From Alphaproteobacteria bacterium (GTDB lineage: Bacteria > Pseudomonadota > Alphaproteobacteria > UBA9655), in the NCBI GenBank assembly GCA_020049895.1, contig JAGVLE010000024.1:1-64000 (forward strand): a stretch of DNA of 64,000 nt. Direction: 5' to 3'. Shown here one piece after another: positions 43,552 through 52,941 of the stretch; within the stretch, counting starts at the first letter, position 1, and each line of letters starts with the position of its first letter. The translations under genes and the position numbers were made by a program. Under the pieces are notes generated by a model. The model saw only the letters and a program-made list of their open reading frames with translations. It searched no databases and was not told where the DNA came from.

Positions 43552-43710
43552 ATGATGAATAAATTCACTTATATATGGCTTTTGTCCCTGTGCTTATTAC
43601 AGGGGTGTAATACCATGGAAGGTGTCGGGGCTGATATCAAAGGAACAGGAGCAGCCCTTGAAAGATCGGCCGGAGAGATAAAAGAAGAGATGAGCGGGTG
43701 TCACTCCTAA
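43552..43710 (+). CDS. entericidin-like small lipoprotein
   Basis: 52 aa, very strong ribosome-binding site TAGGAGGTAACC. Lipoprotein signal with lipobox LLQGC (Cys near residue 19), then NTMEGVGADIKGTGAAL, very close to the CNTxxGxGxDI pattern of entericidin A/B. Entericidins are small membrane-active lipoproteins, described in E. coli as an antidote/toxin pair linked to stationary-phase lysis. The C-terminus is longer than usual and has an extra Cys (MSGCHS). Confidence 0.75.
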   Translation: MMNKFTYIWLLSLCLLQGCNTMEGVGADIKGTGAALERSAGEIKEEMSGCHS

Positions 43711-43882
43711 GATCCCGCTTAAGCCCTCTGCAGAGCTCGCAATGACAGTTGTCGTGTTGCCATCGCTTGAAGAGCGCTTCGATCTTAAAGTGATTTTTCT
43801 ATATATTGTGAATTCTCCTGGCCTACCTCCCAGGCCCCTTACTCCCTCCTGGGAAGGTTTAGGGAGCCGCGTAGCAGATAGA

Positions 43883-43958
43883 TCCTCGCCCAAGAACGCT
43901 ACCGCTTGCTCAAAGAGCGCGCGGAGCTTATCTAGGTAAGGAAGACAGGGTTGGGAGC
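43883..43958. repeat. fragment of the palindromic intergenic repeat (copy D)
   Basis: About 75 bases (CCTCGCCCAAGAACGCTACC... to GGTTGGGAG) match copy A 30268-30343 with scattered changes. A degenerate CCCTCTGCAGAGCTCGCAAT at 43723 may be what is left of the left end, about 160 bases upstream. The stretch 43711-43973 holds no gene. Confidence 0.75.
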
Positions 43959-43973
43959 CTTATCCAGCAGGGA

Positions 43974-44195
43974 TTAGGTAAAAGAAGTGACTAAAAGCGT
44001 ATCAATTATCTCTTTTATCCCACTTAGGTGCTTTATAGCTGCGTTTGCCATCCATCTTGCTTCTTGGCTATGAACCTCTCCTGCTAAGGTTACCACCCCA
44101 TCATCTACAGTAACGATAATATGAGTTGCATTGATTCCAGGATCGGCATCAAGAAGATGGCTTATTTCTTTTAAAAGAGTCTCGTCGCTTGGCAT
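43974..44195 (-). CDS. small BON-domain protein
   Basis: 73 aa from ATG 44195 with GGAGGT four bases upstream. Single BON domain: DETLLKEISHLLDADPGINA, IIVTVDDGVVTLAGEVHSQ, GIKEIIDTL. BON domains bind membranes or lipids and are mostly periplasmic (OsmY), but there is no signal peptide here, so cytosolic location is implied. Often stress-induced elsewhere. Confidence 0.85.
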   Translation of the reverse strand: MPSDETLLKEISHLLDADPGINATHIIVTVDDGVVTLAGEVHSQEARWMANAAIKHLSGIKEIIDTLLVTSFT

Positions 44196-44326
44196 GGTTA
44201 CCTCCACCTATTTCATCATGGTATATTTTATTTATAACACTATAAACGATAAAAATTAAAAAAATTTAAACTTTTAATTTTCTACAGAAAAGTCATCATA
44301 TTCATAGAGAAAAGAAAGGAAAAATT

Positions 44327-44500
44327 ATGCGAAAAGAAAAAAGAATATCTTTGGAGTGTATGAAAAAGCCTACATTTTCCCAGATGATTCGACAGGCGGA
44401 GATGGCGCGGAAAATATCAAATAGGAATAGTGTTGGGGAGTATGCTGCTGCTTGTTTGTACCTTACGACGGTTATTATTAAAAATAAAAAAAAGAATTAA
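44327..44500 (+). CDS. small basic protein
   Basis: 57 aa with AAAGGA nine bases before the ATG. Rich in Lys and Arg at both ends (MRKEKRISLE; IKNKKKN) with a central SQMIRQAEMARKISNRNSVG and a mildly hydrophobic AACLYLTTVII. No known family. It could be a small nucleic-acid binding or membrane-associated peptide. Divergent from the BON gene and convergent with the secreted paralogue at 44573. Confidence 0.5.
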   Translation: MRKEKRISLECMKKPTFSQMIRQAEMARKISNRNSVGEYAAACLYLTTVIIKNKKKN

Positions 44501-44572
44501 ATCAACAATAAATAATCTTATATAAATCTTTTTAAGATGTATAAAGAATTAATTTAATAATTCGAAGGTGAG

Positions 44573-45487
44573 TTACTTATATTTCTTTGCTGTTCGAACA
44601 GTAGAGCAACTGGCTGCAGAGCCAACTCCCTCTTTCCGAAGCAGTGTTAAGTCATAGACAATAGTTGGAGTTATTATTCTAGCGAATGCATGGGCTTCAG
44701 GAAGTTTATAGCCGTAATAAGAAAAGCGCAGATTGTCATCTTTTTTCTTTTCTAGTTCGTTGAAGAAATGTTCTGCATAAGTCCATGCAATGTCCTCTAT
44801 CTGCATCCCCTGTATTGATCTAGACGTTTTACCAATATAGAATTCTGAAAAGGGCTTGTCAGGGAGGACTGGTTTCATCTCTTCGGTGTCCTTAGCAGAA
44901 GCCTTAGAAGACCTAGAAGGCTTAGGAGAAGGAAGTTTAGGCTCAGTACCGAAGGTATAAGTACAAAATTGCGCATTGCCTAAGCAGTTTCCTGCTTTGT
45001 TTATAAGAGAAACGTCTAGTCGGGAGGGTCTTTCTCTATTCAGTAAGCTTGTAATGTGACTTTTAAGACCGTGATCTTCTAGAACTGAAGAACCATCAGG
45101 TTCTCTGATAGAGAGGCTAATCGAGATCGAAGCTGTATCATCCCCAGCTAAAGAGACAGGTTGTTCTTCATCAGCGGAGGTTTCGTGGAGAATACCATTC
45201 TCAGCTTGCAAAAGTGGGATAGCTTCTTCAGCTTTGTCACAAACAGCTAACTCTTTGTTCTTTTGGGAACTATGTGGTGCCTTTCCTCTCTCCATCGTGT
45301 GCAGTGATAGCTTAGGAGGGGATTTAGGCATATTTTTCCTATCGTTCTCGGTCTCACCACCACATCCACACAAAAACGAGAACCAGGTAGTTCCCCGTGC
45401 ATCTGTAGGTGTATGAAAACAACAAACAAAGAAAACACTATACAAAAAAGCTTGAAAAGGAAATTTCCTTAAATCAATGGATCTCAT
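44573..45487 (-). CDS. secreted protein, paralogue of the upstream gene
   Basis: 304 aa. Signal peptide at the start (FQAFLYSVFFVCCFHTPTDA). The N-terminal mature half is polar and low-conservation with a CGCGG patch; the C-terminal half (about 165-300) is shared with the next gene: DVSLINKAGNCLGNAQFCTY, TFGTEPKLPS, IEDIAWTYAEHFF, FSYYGYKLPE, PTIVYDLTLLRKEGVGS. No outside family recognised. The sharp shared domain with divergent N-termini points to duplication and diversifying evolution, as in exported host-interaction proteins. Confidence 0.75.
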   Translation of the reverse strand: MRSIDLRKFPFQAFLYSVFFVCCFHTPTDARGTTWFSFLCGCGGETENDRKNMPKSPPKLSLHTMERGKAPHSSQKNKELAVCDKAEEAIPLLQAENGILHETSADEEQPVSLAGDDTASISISLSIREPDGSSVLEDHGLKSHITSLLNRERPSRLDVSLINKAGNCLGNAQFCTYTFGTEPKLPSPKPSRSSKASAKDTEEMKPVLPDKPFSEFYIGKTSRSIQGMQIEDIAWTYAEHFFNELEKKKDDNLRFSYYGYKLPEAHAFARIITPTIVYDLTLLRKEGVGSAASCSTVRTAKKYK

Positions 45488-45630
45488 AATTACTCTACAA
45501 TTTTAATACGAAAACACTAAAGGGGTCTCATTACCTTTTCTTAATTTACACATTACTTTTTAAAAGTCAAGAAATTGTATAAATTATTATACACGTCTTG
45601 AAGGATCCATAGTTAATCCTTAATATTAGT

Positions 45631-46632
45631 CTAGTTAACCTGACCGTTTTTCTTACTGCTAACAGAAGACTTTGTCCTATGAGTAGCTACAGAGCCAACT
45701 CCCTCTTTCCGAGGCAGTGTTAAGTCATAGACAATAGTTGGAGTTATTAGTCTAGCGAATGCAAGTCTTTCAGGAAGTTTATAGCCGTAATAAGAAAATT
45801 TCACCTTTTCATCTTGCTTCTTTTTTATTTCTGCGAAGAAATGTTGTGCATAAATCCATGCAGTGTCCTCTATCTGCAGTCTGTTTATTGAGCTAGACGT
45901 TTTATTAATCATCTTTTCCGAAAAGGGTTCGTTATCGAGGACTGGGGTAATCAGGGTATTGCCTTTAGCGGAAGGAAGTTTAGGCTCAGTACCGAAGGTA
46001 TAAGTACAAAACTCTGCATTGCCCAAGTTGTTTCCCGCGACGTTTATAAGGGAAACATCTACTCGGGAGGGTGTTTGTCTATTCAGTAATTGGGTAATGA
46101 GATCTTTAAGTGCAAGTTCTTGAATTGAAGAATCACCGGATTCTTGGATAAGGAAACTACGTGAGAGCGCACCTACATCCTCAACTACTTGAAAGGAAGA
46201 TGAGTCTTGATGATCAGTGACCCCAACCTCAAGGTCTTCTCCGACTTCAAAACTGACCTTGCGGGGAAGGGCTGTAATTTCAACAGATGGTTGCGTACGT
46301 GGGGCAGGAGCAGGTGCAGCTTCAATAGGTGCAGCTTCAATATTTTTGCTTTTTTTCTTTTGAGGGGAAAAAGCAATTACTTCCTCATCAGGCAGCGGCT
46401 TAAATCCCTTTTTCTCCTCTTCATCATCGCAGCAACAAGACAAAAAAGAATTGTTGCTAGAGGGCTTTGCAGGGGCTCTGCTGCTTCTATCCATTTGCTG
46501 GGGCCTAATAATGCCTTTTTTCCCATCTTTTTCCTGCTCATCCATAGCATTCGCTGACGTTGGAAGATGGAAAGCCAAAAGGCCGCTATACAAAAGAGTT
46601 AAAAAGAGGAATTTTCTTTGAATGAGAATCAT
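45631..46632 (-). CDS. secreted protein, paralogue of the downstream gene
   Basis: 333 aa. Signal peptide with likely cleavage after SANA (residue 29, FLFLTLLYSGLLAFHLPTS). The mature N-terminus is acidic and Lys-rich with CCCDDEEE and an IEAAPIEAAPAPAP repeat. The C-terminal domain matches its neighbour (DVSLINVAGNNLGNAEFCTY, TFGTEPKLPSA, IEDTAWIYAQHFF, FSYYGYKLPE). Over about 70 bases near the 3' ends the DNA itself is almost identical between the two genes, so the duplication is recent or kept by conversion. Confidence 0.75.
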   Translation of the reverse strand: MILIQRKFLFLTLLYSGLLAFHLPTSANAMDEQEKDGKKGIIRPQQMDRSSRAPAKPSSNNSFLSCCCDDEEEKKGFKPLPDEEVIAFSPQKKKSKNIEAAPIEAAPAPAPRTQPSVEITALPRKVSFEVGEDLEVGVTDHQDSSSFQVVEDVGALSRSFLIQESGDSSIQELALKDLITQLLNRQTPSRVDVSLINVAGNNLGNAEFCTYTFGTEPKLPSAKGNTLITPVLDNEPFSEKMINKTSSSINRLQIEDTAWIYAQHFFAEIKKKQDEKVKFSYYGYKLPERLAFARLITPTIVYDLTLPRKEGVGSVATHRTKSSVSSKKNGQVN

Positions 46633-46770
46633 AAATTTTACAACCTACTAACAAATTAATCAAAAAACGCTAGAGCAACGTAATTACTGATTATCACCTT
46701 AGACACTTCTTTTTTTTTAATCAAGAACTGTGTTCGACTATTTGTGGAAAAAGGCTTGCAACCCTTTTCT

Positions 46771-48285
46771 TTATTGTTGTTTTTCTGCATCTCCAGAAAG
46801 TTTAAGTGAAATATAACGTGACTCGCCATCGCGATCGATCAGAAGCAGGACAGACTTACGTTTAGCTTTCTCTGCCTTCTTAAGGTGATCAAGGACGTGT
46901 TGAGGGGTTTTAACTTCGCTTTGGCCAATTTCCACAATAATATCGCTAGGACGAAGGCCTTTTTCGGCAGCTGAAGACTTTTGTATCACATCGACAATAA
47001 GGACTCCTTCAACGTCTTTTGCAATATCAAAACGTTGACGAATATCTTTTGTCAGAGGCTGGAGGGTCATTCCATGAACTTCTATGCCTTTTGGCACGTC
47101 TTTGCCACTATCAGGAGAAGAAATCACGGCGACTTCTTCGGATTCTTCATATTCTCCCACTACAATAGGAAACGTAAAGTTTTTTCCTTTTCTCCAAATG
47201 GTGACCTTAATTTGAGATCCCACAGGGACATTTCCAACAATGCGAGGAAGGCTTTTTTCGTCTTTAATGTCAACAGTGCCGACTTTCAAGATAACATCGC
47301 CAGATTGAAGTTTTCCTTTGGCAGCAGGGCCTCCTCTAACAACGTTGCCAACGAGAGCGCCTTTCAGCTCTTTTAATCCAAGGCCTTCAGCAATATCGGA
47401 TGTGACGGGTTGTATATGAACACCAAGCCATCCACGTCTAGGTTTTCCGTACTGGATGATTTGATCTACAATTTTGCGGGTAATTTCAGAGGGAATGGCA
47501 AATCCAATTCCAACACTATTGCCCGTGGGTGAGAAAAAGGATGTGTTGACGCCTACAACGCGGCCACCTACATCAAACATAGGGCCGCCAGAGTTACCTA
47601 GATTGATAGAGGCATCTGTTTGAATATACCCTTCTATGAAGTCAGAAGTACGTAGGTTTTCTGAGATATTCCGGGCAACGTGTGAGACAATACCCGCTGT
47701 TACGGTGCCTCCAAGCCCAAAAGGGTTTCCAATGGCGATAACCCAATCTCCCGCCCGGAGTTTTTCTGAATTTCCCCATTCAACAAAAGGCAGGGTTTTA
47801 TCTGTCTTAACCTTTAAAACGGCAATGTCGGTACGGCGATCCCGCCCCACAAGAGTAGCTTTCAACTCTGTGTTATCGTTCAAGATCACTGTGATTTGGT
47901 CAGCATCAGCCACTACGTGGTTATTGGTGACAATGTATCCTTTTGAATCAATGATAAAGCCTGAGCCTAAGGCTGTAACATTTCTAGGCCCTTCAGGTTG
48001 AACGCGATCAAGAAAATCCTTGAATAAGTCTTCGAGCGGGGATCCTTTTGGATAAGGAACATCAAAGAATTGATTATGATCTGCTTTTCCACGTGTGAGG
48101 GTTGTCGAAGAAATATTGACGACGGCAGGAAGAAGAGGCTCTACAACATCAGCAAAACTGCTGGGAATATTAGCTGCAAGCGGAGAAGTGACGGGTTTCT
48201 GCGCTTCTGCCAGGGCTTCTTTTTCAAAAGAGAGACAGAGACAAAGAAATAAAGTAATTTTTCTTAAACACGAGAAAAAGGTCAT
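46771..48285 (-). CDS. degP: periplasmic serine protease Do (DegP/HtrA)
   Basis: Periplasmic quality-control protease. 504 aa: signal peptide (about 1-27), trypsin-like domain with VTNNHVV (His), RRTDIAVLKV (Asp) and LGNSGGPMFD (Ser), and two PDZ domains (about 285-375 and 400-495: RGWLGVHIQPV, LRPSDIIVEIG). The motif before Ser has Leu where Pro is common (INLGNSGG). It follows hflC by 15 bases, a common alphaproteobacterial arrangement. Confidence 0.95.
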   Translation of the reverse strand: MTFFSCLRKITLFLCLCLSFEKEALAEAQKPVTSPLAANIPSSFADVVEPLLPAVVNISSTTLTRGKADHNQFFDVPYPKGSPLEDLFKDFLDRVQPEGPRNVTALGSGFIIDSKGYIVTNNHVVADADQITVILNDNTELKATLVGRDRRTDIAVLKVKTDKTLPFVEWGNSEKLRAGDWVIAIGNPFGLGGTVTAGIVSHVARNISENLRTSDFIEGYIQTDASINLGNSGGPMFDVGGRVVGVNTSFFSPTGNSVGIGFAIPSEITRKIVDQIIQYGKPRRGWLGVHIQPVTSDIAEGLGLKELKGALVGNVVRGGPAAKGKLQSGDVILKVGTVDIKDEKSLPRIVGNVPVGSQIKVTIWRKGKNFTFPIVVGEYEESEEVAVISSPDSGKDVPKGIEVHGMTLQPLTKDIRQRFDIAKDVEGVLIVDVIQKSSAAEKGLRPSDIIVEIGQSEVKTPQHVLDHLKKAEKAKRKSVLLLIDRDGESRYISLKLSGDAEKQQ

Positions 48286-48300
48286 TTGTTAAGTAGCTCC

Positions 48301-49158
48301 TTACCGATTTAAATATTTAAAAAAACTATCCTGAGGAGATAGAATAAAAGTTGTTGTTTGACTATTCAAGGCCTTCTGATAGGCGCGAAGAGACGCAAAA
48401 AAATCGTAAAAACTAGGGTCTTTTCCATAGGTTTTTGCAGCTTTTTCGGTGACATAGGCGTCGCCTTCTCCTTTAATTTTTTCTGCTTGTTTCCGCGCCT
48501 CGGCTAAAATAATTGTTCTCTCTTTATCTGATGTGGACTTAATTTCTTGAGAAATTTCATCTCCTCGTGAGCGGAATTCCTGTGCCTCTTGCTGCCTCTC
48601 ACTAATCATACGGTTAAAAATAGCTTCGCTATTTTCTGGAGGCAAATCCGTTCCCCGCAACTGCAAGTCCACCACTTCAATTCCAAAGGCTTTTGCGGCA
48701 ATATTCATTTGATCTCGGATGATCTTGGCAATAATTGCACGCTTTGGAGACAAAACATCTGTAAGGTTACTTTGGCCTAAGACACCGAGCGCAATGGATT
48801 GATTTAAAATACGCAACCGTTGTTCAGCGCCTTGTTCATTCTGAACGGTTCTATAGAAAAGCGCAGGATTTACAATGCGATAACGCGCAAATGTAGCCAC
48901 TAAGAGGCGTTTTTGATCTCCAAGAGTCGCTGGGATAGCAGACAGGTCAAAATCAAGGATGCGATTGTCATAAAGCCGTATGTTTTGCAAAAACGGAATT
49001 TTTACATAAAATCCAGGCTCTTTAATGACTCTGACCAATTTTCCAAATTCAAGAATAAGCGCTTGTTGAGTTTGCTGCACAATAAAAAGAGAGCCCAAAA
49101 GAATGGATAAAACAACAAGAAGGGGGATTGAAAAAACAATGAGTGATCGTGAGTTCAT
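48301..49158 (-). CDS. hflC: FtsH modulator HflC
   Basis: SPFH/band-7 inner-membrane protein; with HflK it forms a cage around FtsH. 285 aa, N-terminal TM (IVFSIPLLVVLSILLGSLFIV), then the SPFH core QQTQQALILEFGKLVRVI and a coiled-coil region (ERTIILAEARKQAEKIKGEG). It overlaps hflK by one base. Confidence 0.95.
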   Translation of the reverse strand: MNSRSLIVFSIPLLVVLSILLGSLFIVQQTQQALILEFGKLVRVIKEPGFYVKIPFLQNIRLYDNRILDFDLSAIPATLGDQKRLLVATFARYRIVNPALFYRTVQNEQGAEQRLRILNQSIALGVLGQSNLTDVLSPKRAIIAKIIRDQMNIAAKAFGIEVVDLQLRGTDLPPENSEAIFNRMISERQQEAQEFRSRGDEISQEIKSTSDKERTIILAEARKQAEKIKGEGDAYVTEKAAKTYGKDPSFYDFFASLRAYQKALNSQTTTFILSPQDSFFKYLNR

Positions 49159-50255
49159 CAGGGGGTCTCCACAGGTTTTTCTTGAACACGCTTAAGTTCA
49201 GGAAGGGGAAGATAGGGAAGTACCCCTTGGCCCTTACTTCCTTCCATAATAAGTTTTGGAGTATTTTCAAGAATAGTTTGAAGGGTGTCCAAATACATCC
49301 GGGTACGCGTAACAGTAGGTGCCGCTTGATATTGATCTAGCACGAGCTGGAAGCGGGTTGTTTCTCCGTCAATATCTGCCATGACCCTTGCTTTATAGCC
49401 CTCTGCATCTTGAATAATCTTTTTTGCCTGACCACGGGCTACAGGAACAATGGAATTCCGGTAAAACTCAGCTTCGTTACGCTTTCTTTCCATATCAGCC
49501 TTAGCGCGCTGGACGTCCAGATAGGCATCATTCACTTGTTCTGTAGGAGGCGTAACCTTTAAAAGCTCTACTTGAGAAATTTCAACGCCTAATTTGTATT
49601 CGTCCACAAGCTTTTGTAACATTTCACGGAGTTGAATGTTAATTTTACTCCGTCCTTCTGAGAGAATTCGGGCAATAGGGGTTTGCGCAATAACAGCACG
49701 GACGACGCTATCAGCGGCGGCTTGAATGGTTGTTTCTGGAGACTTTACGTTAAATAAGAAATCTCCTAGGTCTTTAATGCGCCAGTTAACGGCAAATTGA
49801 ACATCAGCGATGTTTTCATCGCCTGTTAGCATTAATTCTCCACCCAATCCTTCAGATTCATGATTTTGGTTTATGTTTGTGAGAATATTAATGGATGTAA
49901 CGTTCCGGATAGAAGCGGTTTCAATAGGAAAAGGAAGGTGATAGTTAAGTCCGGGGTCTGTTGTTCTGACCCATTTCCCAAACCGCAGAACAGCTGCTTG
50001 CTCATCTTGTTGCACAGTATAGATACCTGTTAAGAGCCAAAGAAGAAAAATTCCTCCAGCAATATAAGCAAGAAAATAGGGATTATTATTCCCATTCTTG
50101 GAATGAAATTGTTTGAATTTAGATTTAAATTGCTTAAAAAAATCTTCCATTTCTGGAGACGGCCCTTTCCGATGTTGAGGTTTTTGAGACCAGGACTCAT
50201 TTTTTTTATCCTCATTCCCATGTCCCCAAGGACCACCCTCGTCTTTCCAACTCAT
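49158..50255 (-). CDS. hflK: FtsH modulator HflK
   Basis: Partner of HflC. 365 aa: Gly/Lys-rich cytoplasmic start (MSWKDEGGPWGHGNEDKKN), TM at about 65-83 (YIAGGIFLLWLLTGIYTV), SPFH domain VQQDEQAAVLRFGKWV and a coiled coil (DVQRAKADMERKRNEAEFY). 77 bases downstream of pyk. Confidence 0.95.
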   Translation of the reverse strand: MSWKDEGGPWGHGNEDKKNESWSQKPQHRKGPSPEMEDFFKQFKSKFKQFHSKNGNNNPYFLAYIAGGIFLLWLLTGIYTVQQDEQAAVLRFGKWVRTTDPGLNYHLPFPIETASIRNVTSINILTNINQNHESEGLGGELMLTGDENIADVQFAVNWRIKDLGDFLFNVKSPETTIQAAADSVVRAVIAQTPIARILSEGRSKINIQLREMLQKLVDEYKLGVEISQVELLKVTPPTEQVNDAYLDVQRAKADMERKRNEAEFYRNSIVPVARGQAKKIIQDAEGYKARVMADIDGETTRFQLVLDQYQAAPTVTRTRMYLDTLQTILENTPKLIMEGSKGQGVLPYLPLPELKRVQEKPVETP

Positions 50256-50332
50256 CGCTACGAGCTCCTTTATTTATATCGGGCAAATCATATCCGACTT
50301 CTTAGCTTTAAGCAATGTAGATGAAATGTAGG

Positions 50333-51766
50333 TTATTCCTTAGAACTATCTTCCCCAATTTGAGCAATTCTTAGAATGTTTGTAGATCCGGCCACTTGGA
50401 ATGGAATCCCAGCAGTGACAATGATTTTATCTTTATCTTTCGCCAAACCAGCTTCTTTTGCAAAAAAGCAAGCATCTTCTACAACTTCTGTAAAACGATG
50501 AACTTCACGGCTTTTAACTGCATGGACGCCCCATACCAACGCAAGCTTGCGGGCTATCTCTATATAAGGAGTAAGAGCAAGGATGGGCACTGTAGGGCGC
50601 TCTCGTGCAGCCCTTAAGGAAGTGGTTCCTGTGCTTGTAAAGGTTACAATGGCTGAGGCTTGTAACGTGTGAGCCACTTGCCGTGCAGCTGCCGTAATAG
50701 CGCCTGAAGGGGTTGCTTCAGGCTCAGGCAGGGCAGCATCTTGGACTGTTCTATAGAAGGGATCTTTTTCCACATAAGAAATAATTTTATCCATTATTGT
50801 AACGGATTCAATGGGATACGATCCAGACGCAGATTCTGCAGACAACATAACAGCATCCGCGCCATCATAAATCGCTGTGGCCACATCTGACGCTTCCGCT
50901 CGTGTCGGTGTGGGGGATTTGATCATAGAATCAAGCATTTGCGTAGCAACCGCTACAGGCTTGCCAGCCTGACGGCAGCATCTGATGATTTTCTTTTGAA
51001 TGGTGGGGACTTCTTCGGGGGGAAGCTCAACGCCAAGATCTCCTCGCGCAACCATAATGGCATCAGAGAGACGAACGATTTCTTCTAAATGATCAATGGC
51101 CATAGGCTTTTCGAGTTTAGAAACGATTCCAGCTTGAGTCCCAATAATCTTTTTAGCCTCTAAAACATCGTTGGGGTGTTGAACAAATGAGAGGGCGACC
51201 CAATCGACTCCAAGCTTAAGGCCAAAGTCTAAATCCTTCCTATCTTTAGGCGTCATGGCAGAAATCTCTAAAGCGGCTGAAGGGACGTTCAGACCTTTGT
51301 GGGCAGAAATAGGACCTCCCGTAATGACCAGGGTTTCAAGACGTGTTGGCGACACGCTCGAAAGACGAAGACGAATTTTTCCATCGTCAATAAGAAGATT
51401 ATCTCCCTCTTTTACAGCTTTAAAAATCTCTGGATGGGGCAGAGAGACACGCGTCTGGTCGCCAGGTGCATCTTGTTGATCAAGGACAAAGGTTTGCCCT
51501 TCTTGCAGAATAACGCAGGTGTCTTTGAATTTACCAATACGTAGCTTAGGGCCCTGGAGATCCATTAGAATGCTAATGGGACGTCCCACCTTTTTTTCAA
51601 CCCGGCGAATCATTTCATGGCGTTCTTTGTGTTCTTCATGCGTTCCATGGGAAAAGTTAAGACGAAAAGCATCAACTCCTGCCAAGAAAAGCTTTTCAAT
51701 GATGGCTTCTGTCGAGCTTGATGGACCTAAGGTTGCAATGATTTTAGCTGAGCGATTCCGATGCAT
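50333..51766 (-). CDS. pyk: pyruvate kinase
   Basis: Final ATP-forming step of glycolysis. 477 aa: KIIATLGPSSSTEAIIEKLF, RLNFSHGTHEEH, MDLQGPKLRIGKF, MVARGDLGVELPPEEVP and TRAEASDVATAIYDGADAVM. Typical length, so regulation and reaction can be assumed standard. Three bases after the ELM1-like gene. Retention implies that part of glycolysis is kept. Confidence 0.96.
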   Translation of the reverse strand: MHRNRSAKIIATLGPSSSTEAIIEKLFLAGVDAFRLNFSHGTHEEHKERHEMIRRVEKKVGRPISILMDLQGPKLRIGKFKDTCVILQEGQTFVLDQQDAPGDQTRVSLPHPEIFKAVKEGDNLLIDDGKIRLRLSSVSPTRLETLVITGGPISAHKGLNVPSAALEISAMTPKDRKDLDFGLKLGVDWVALSFVQHPNDVLEAKKIIGTQAGIVSKLEKPMAIDHLEEIVRLSDAIMVARGDLGVELPPEEVPTIQKKIIRCCRQAGKPVAVATQMLDSMIKSPTPTRAEASDVATAIYDGADAVMLSAESASGSYPIESVTIMDKIISYVEKDPFYRTVQDAALPEPEATPSGAITAAARQVAHTLQASAIVTFTSTGTTSLRAARERPTVPILALTPYIEIARKLALVWGVHAVKSREVHRFTEVVEDACFFAKEAGLAKDKDKIIVTAGIPFQVAGSTNILRIAQIGEDSSKE

Positions 51767-51769
51767 AAG

Positions 51770-52930
51770 TTACCGACTTTCTTTTAAGAGTTTTTGAGCA
51801 ATAGTTAGAGCTGCAGGGGAGGTCTCTTTTGAAGGAGAAGACCCAGACCTAACAGTCTGATAATCTTCAAGAATAGAGATCCTTCCAGCTGCAAATTCGC
51901 TTGCAACGTGGTCTTTATGAACCTCATTCATGGCATTGTTCTTGTAAACAATGACTTGAGTTGGAGAGAGGACATCTACAGATTCTGAAATAGAAGTGGA
52001 GGACTCACCAGGGACAAGAATTTTTCCGCCCGTAGCTTTAAGAGCGCCTGCGACGAGGTCAAAGCAATTGTAGGGAGAAACCCAAGCTTTATTTTCAGGG
52101 GTATTGTGTTGAAAATCAAAGATTTTTACCTTAGCGATGCCTTTTTTAGAAAGCTTTGCTTTGAAAAAATTAGTAATAGAGTCCGCTTGTCCTTTTTTGT
52201 GTATGGTGGAAATTTCTTTCCTATTTTTGTCGTATTTTCCGGTACGAGGGCCATTGAGGACAAGAATATAGGCTCCCTTGGCATTGTTTGCGATATACTC
52301 AGCAAGATTGTTGGCGTCTTCTTCAGAAAACAGCTTGATTTCTTTTGATTCAGGAACGGGGGCATCTCCTCCCAAGATGACTCCAAGATATGTAGGAGAC
52401 GAGGGCAATTCTTTTGCTTCCCAGGCTTCATAAACTTTAGTGGCTTCTGCAGGGTGTCGGTTGTGGGCGACTCCCACGGTTTCGATGAGCTTCCTTCCCA
52501 GTCTTTTCTTTATGTTTGCTGAAACATGCGTAGGAAGGGCAATAAAGCTAACTTTCTCTAAAAGGGCGGGGTCCTTGTATCTCTCTAAAAACATATGGGA
52601 AGACAGACAAATAATCAGGTTTGGGTTAGAAGAAAGGTCAGCTATTCCGTCAATTCCGCCTTCTCCGGCTCCCATGACAATGACCTTTTCATGAGTGAGG
52701 TCTTTTTCTATGGCTTCCTTAAGGACAGCAGGAGAAGTTGTTTTGGTATCAAAGTCTTTTACACCAAGATCCTGCTGAGAAAGAGATTGAAGAGCTGTGA
52801 AAATGCCGAGAACTTGGTTGTGATCTCCCACATTACCATGGTTGGAAAGAAGATAAACTGTCATGGCATATCCTTCATCTCTAAAGGAAATCAAAAGGCT
52901 GCAACAAAGCAAAAGTCTTTTTAGCAACAT
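51770..52930 (-). CDS. ELM1/DUF1022-like protein with signal peptide
   Basis: 386 aa. The stretch YLLSNHGNVGDHNQVLGIFT matches the start of ELM1 proteins (GHxNQxxGL). Later LGVILGGDAP, AYILVLNGPRTGKYDKN and a SPYNCFDLVAGALKATGGK block match the glycosyltransferase-like second domain. Bacterial members are of unknown function; the plant homologue ELM1 recruits the fission protein DRP3A to mitochondria. The N-terminus from 52930 (AAGGAG seven bases before) adds a 22-aa signal-like segment (LLKRLLLCCSLLISF). A start at 52864 (GAAGGA before it) would make a cytosolic protein. Operonic with bamF and pyk. Confidence 0.6.
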   Translation of the reverse strand: MLLKRLLLCCSLLISFRDEGYAMTVYLLSNHGNVGDHNQVLGIFTALQSLSQQDLGVKDFDTKTTSPAVLKEAIEKDLTHEKVIVMGAGEGGIDGIADLSSNPNLIICLSSHMFLERYKDPALLEKVSFIALPTHVSANIKKRLGRKLIETVGVAHNRHPAEATKVYEAWEAKELPSSPTYLGVILGGDAPVPESKEIKLFSEEDANNLAEYIANNAKGAYILVLNGPRTGKYDKNRKEISTIHKKGQADSITNFFKAKLSKKGIAKVKIFDFQHNTPENKAWVSPYNCFDLVAGALKATGGKILVPGESSTSISESVDVLSPTQVIVYKNNAMNEVHKDHVASEFAAGRISILEDYQTVRSGSSPSKETSPAALTIAQKLLKESR

Positions 52931-52941
52931 AGTTTTTCTCC

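Noticed and set aside
43597..43893. 98-aa frame on the minus strand
   Set aside because: It is antisense to the entericidin-like gene and runs into repeat copy D; no ribosome-binding site or family.
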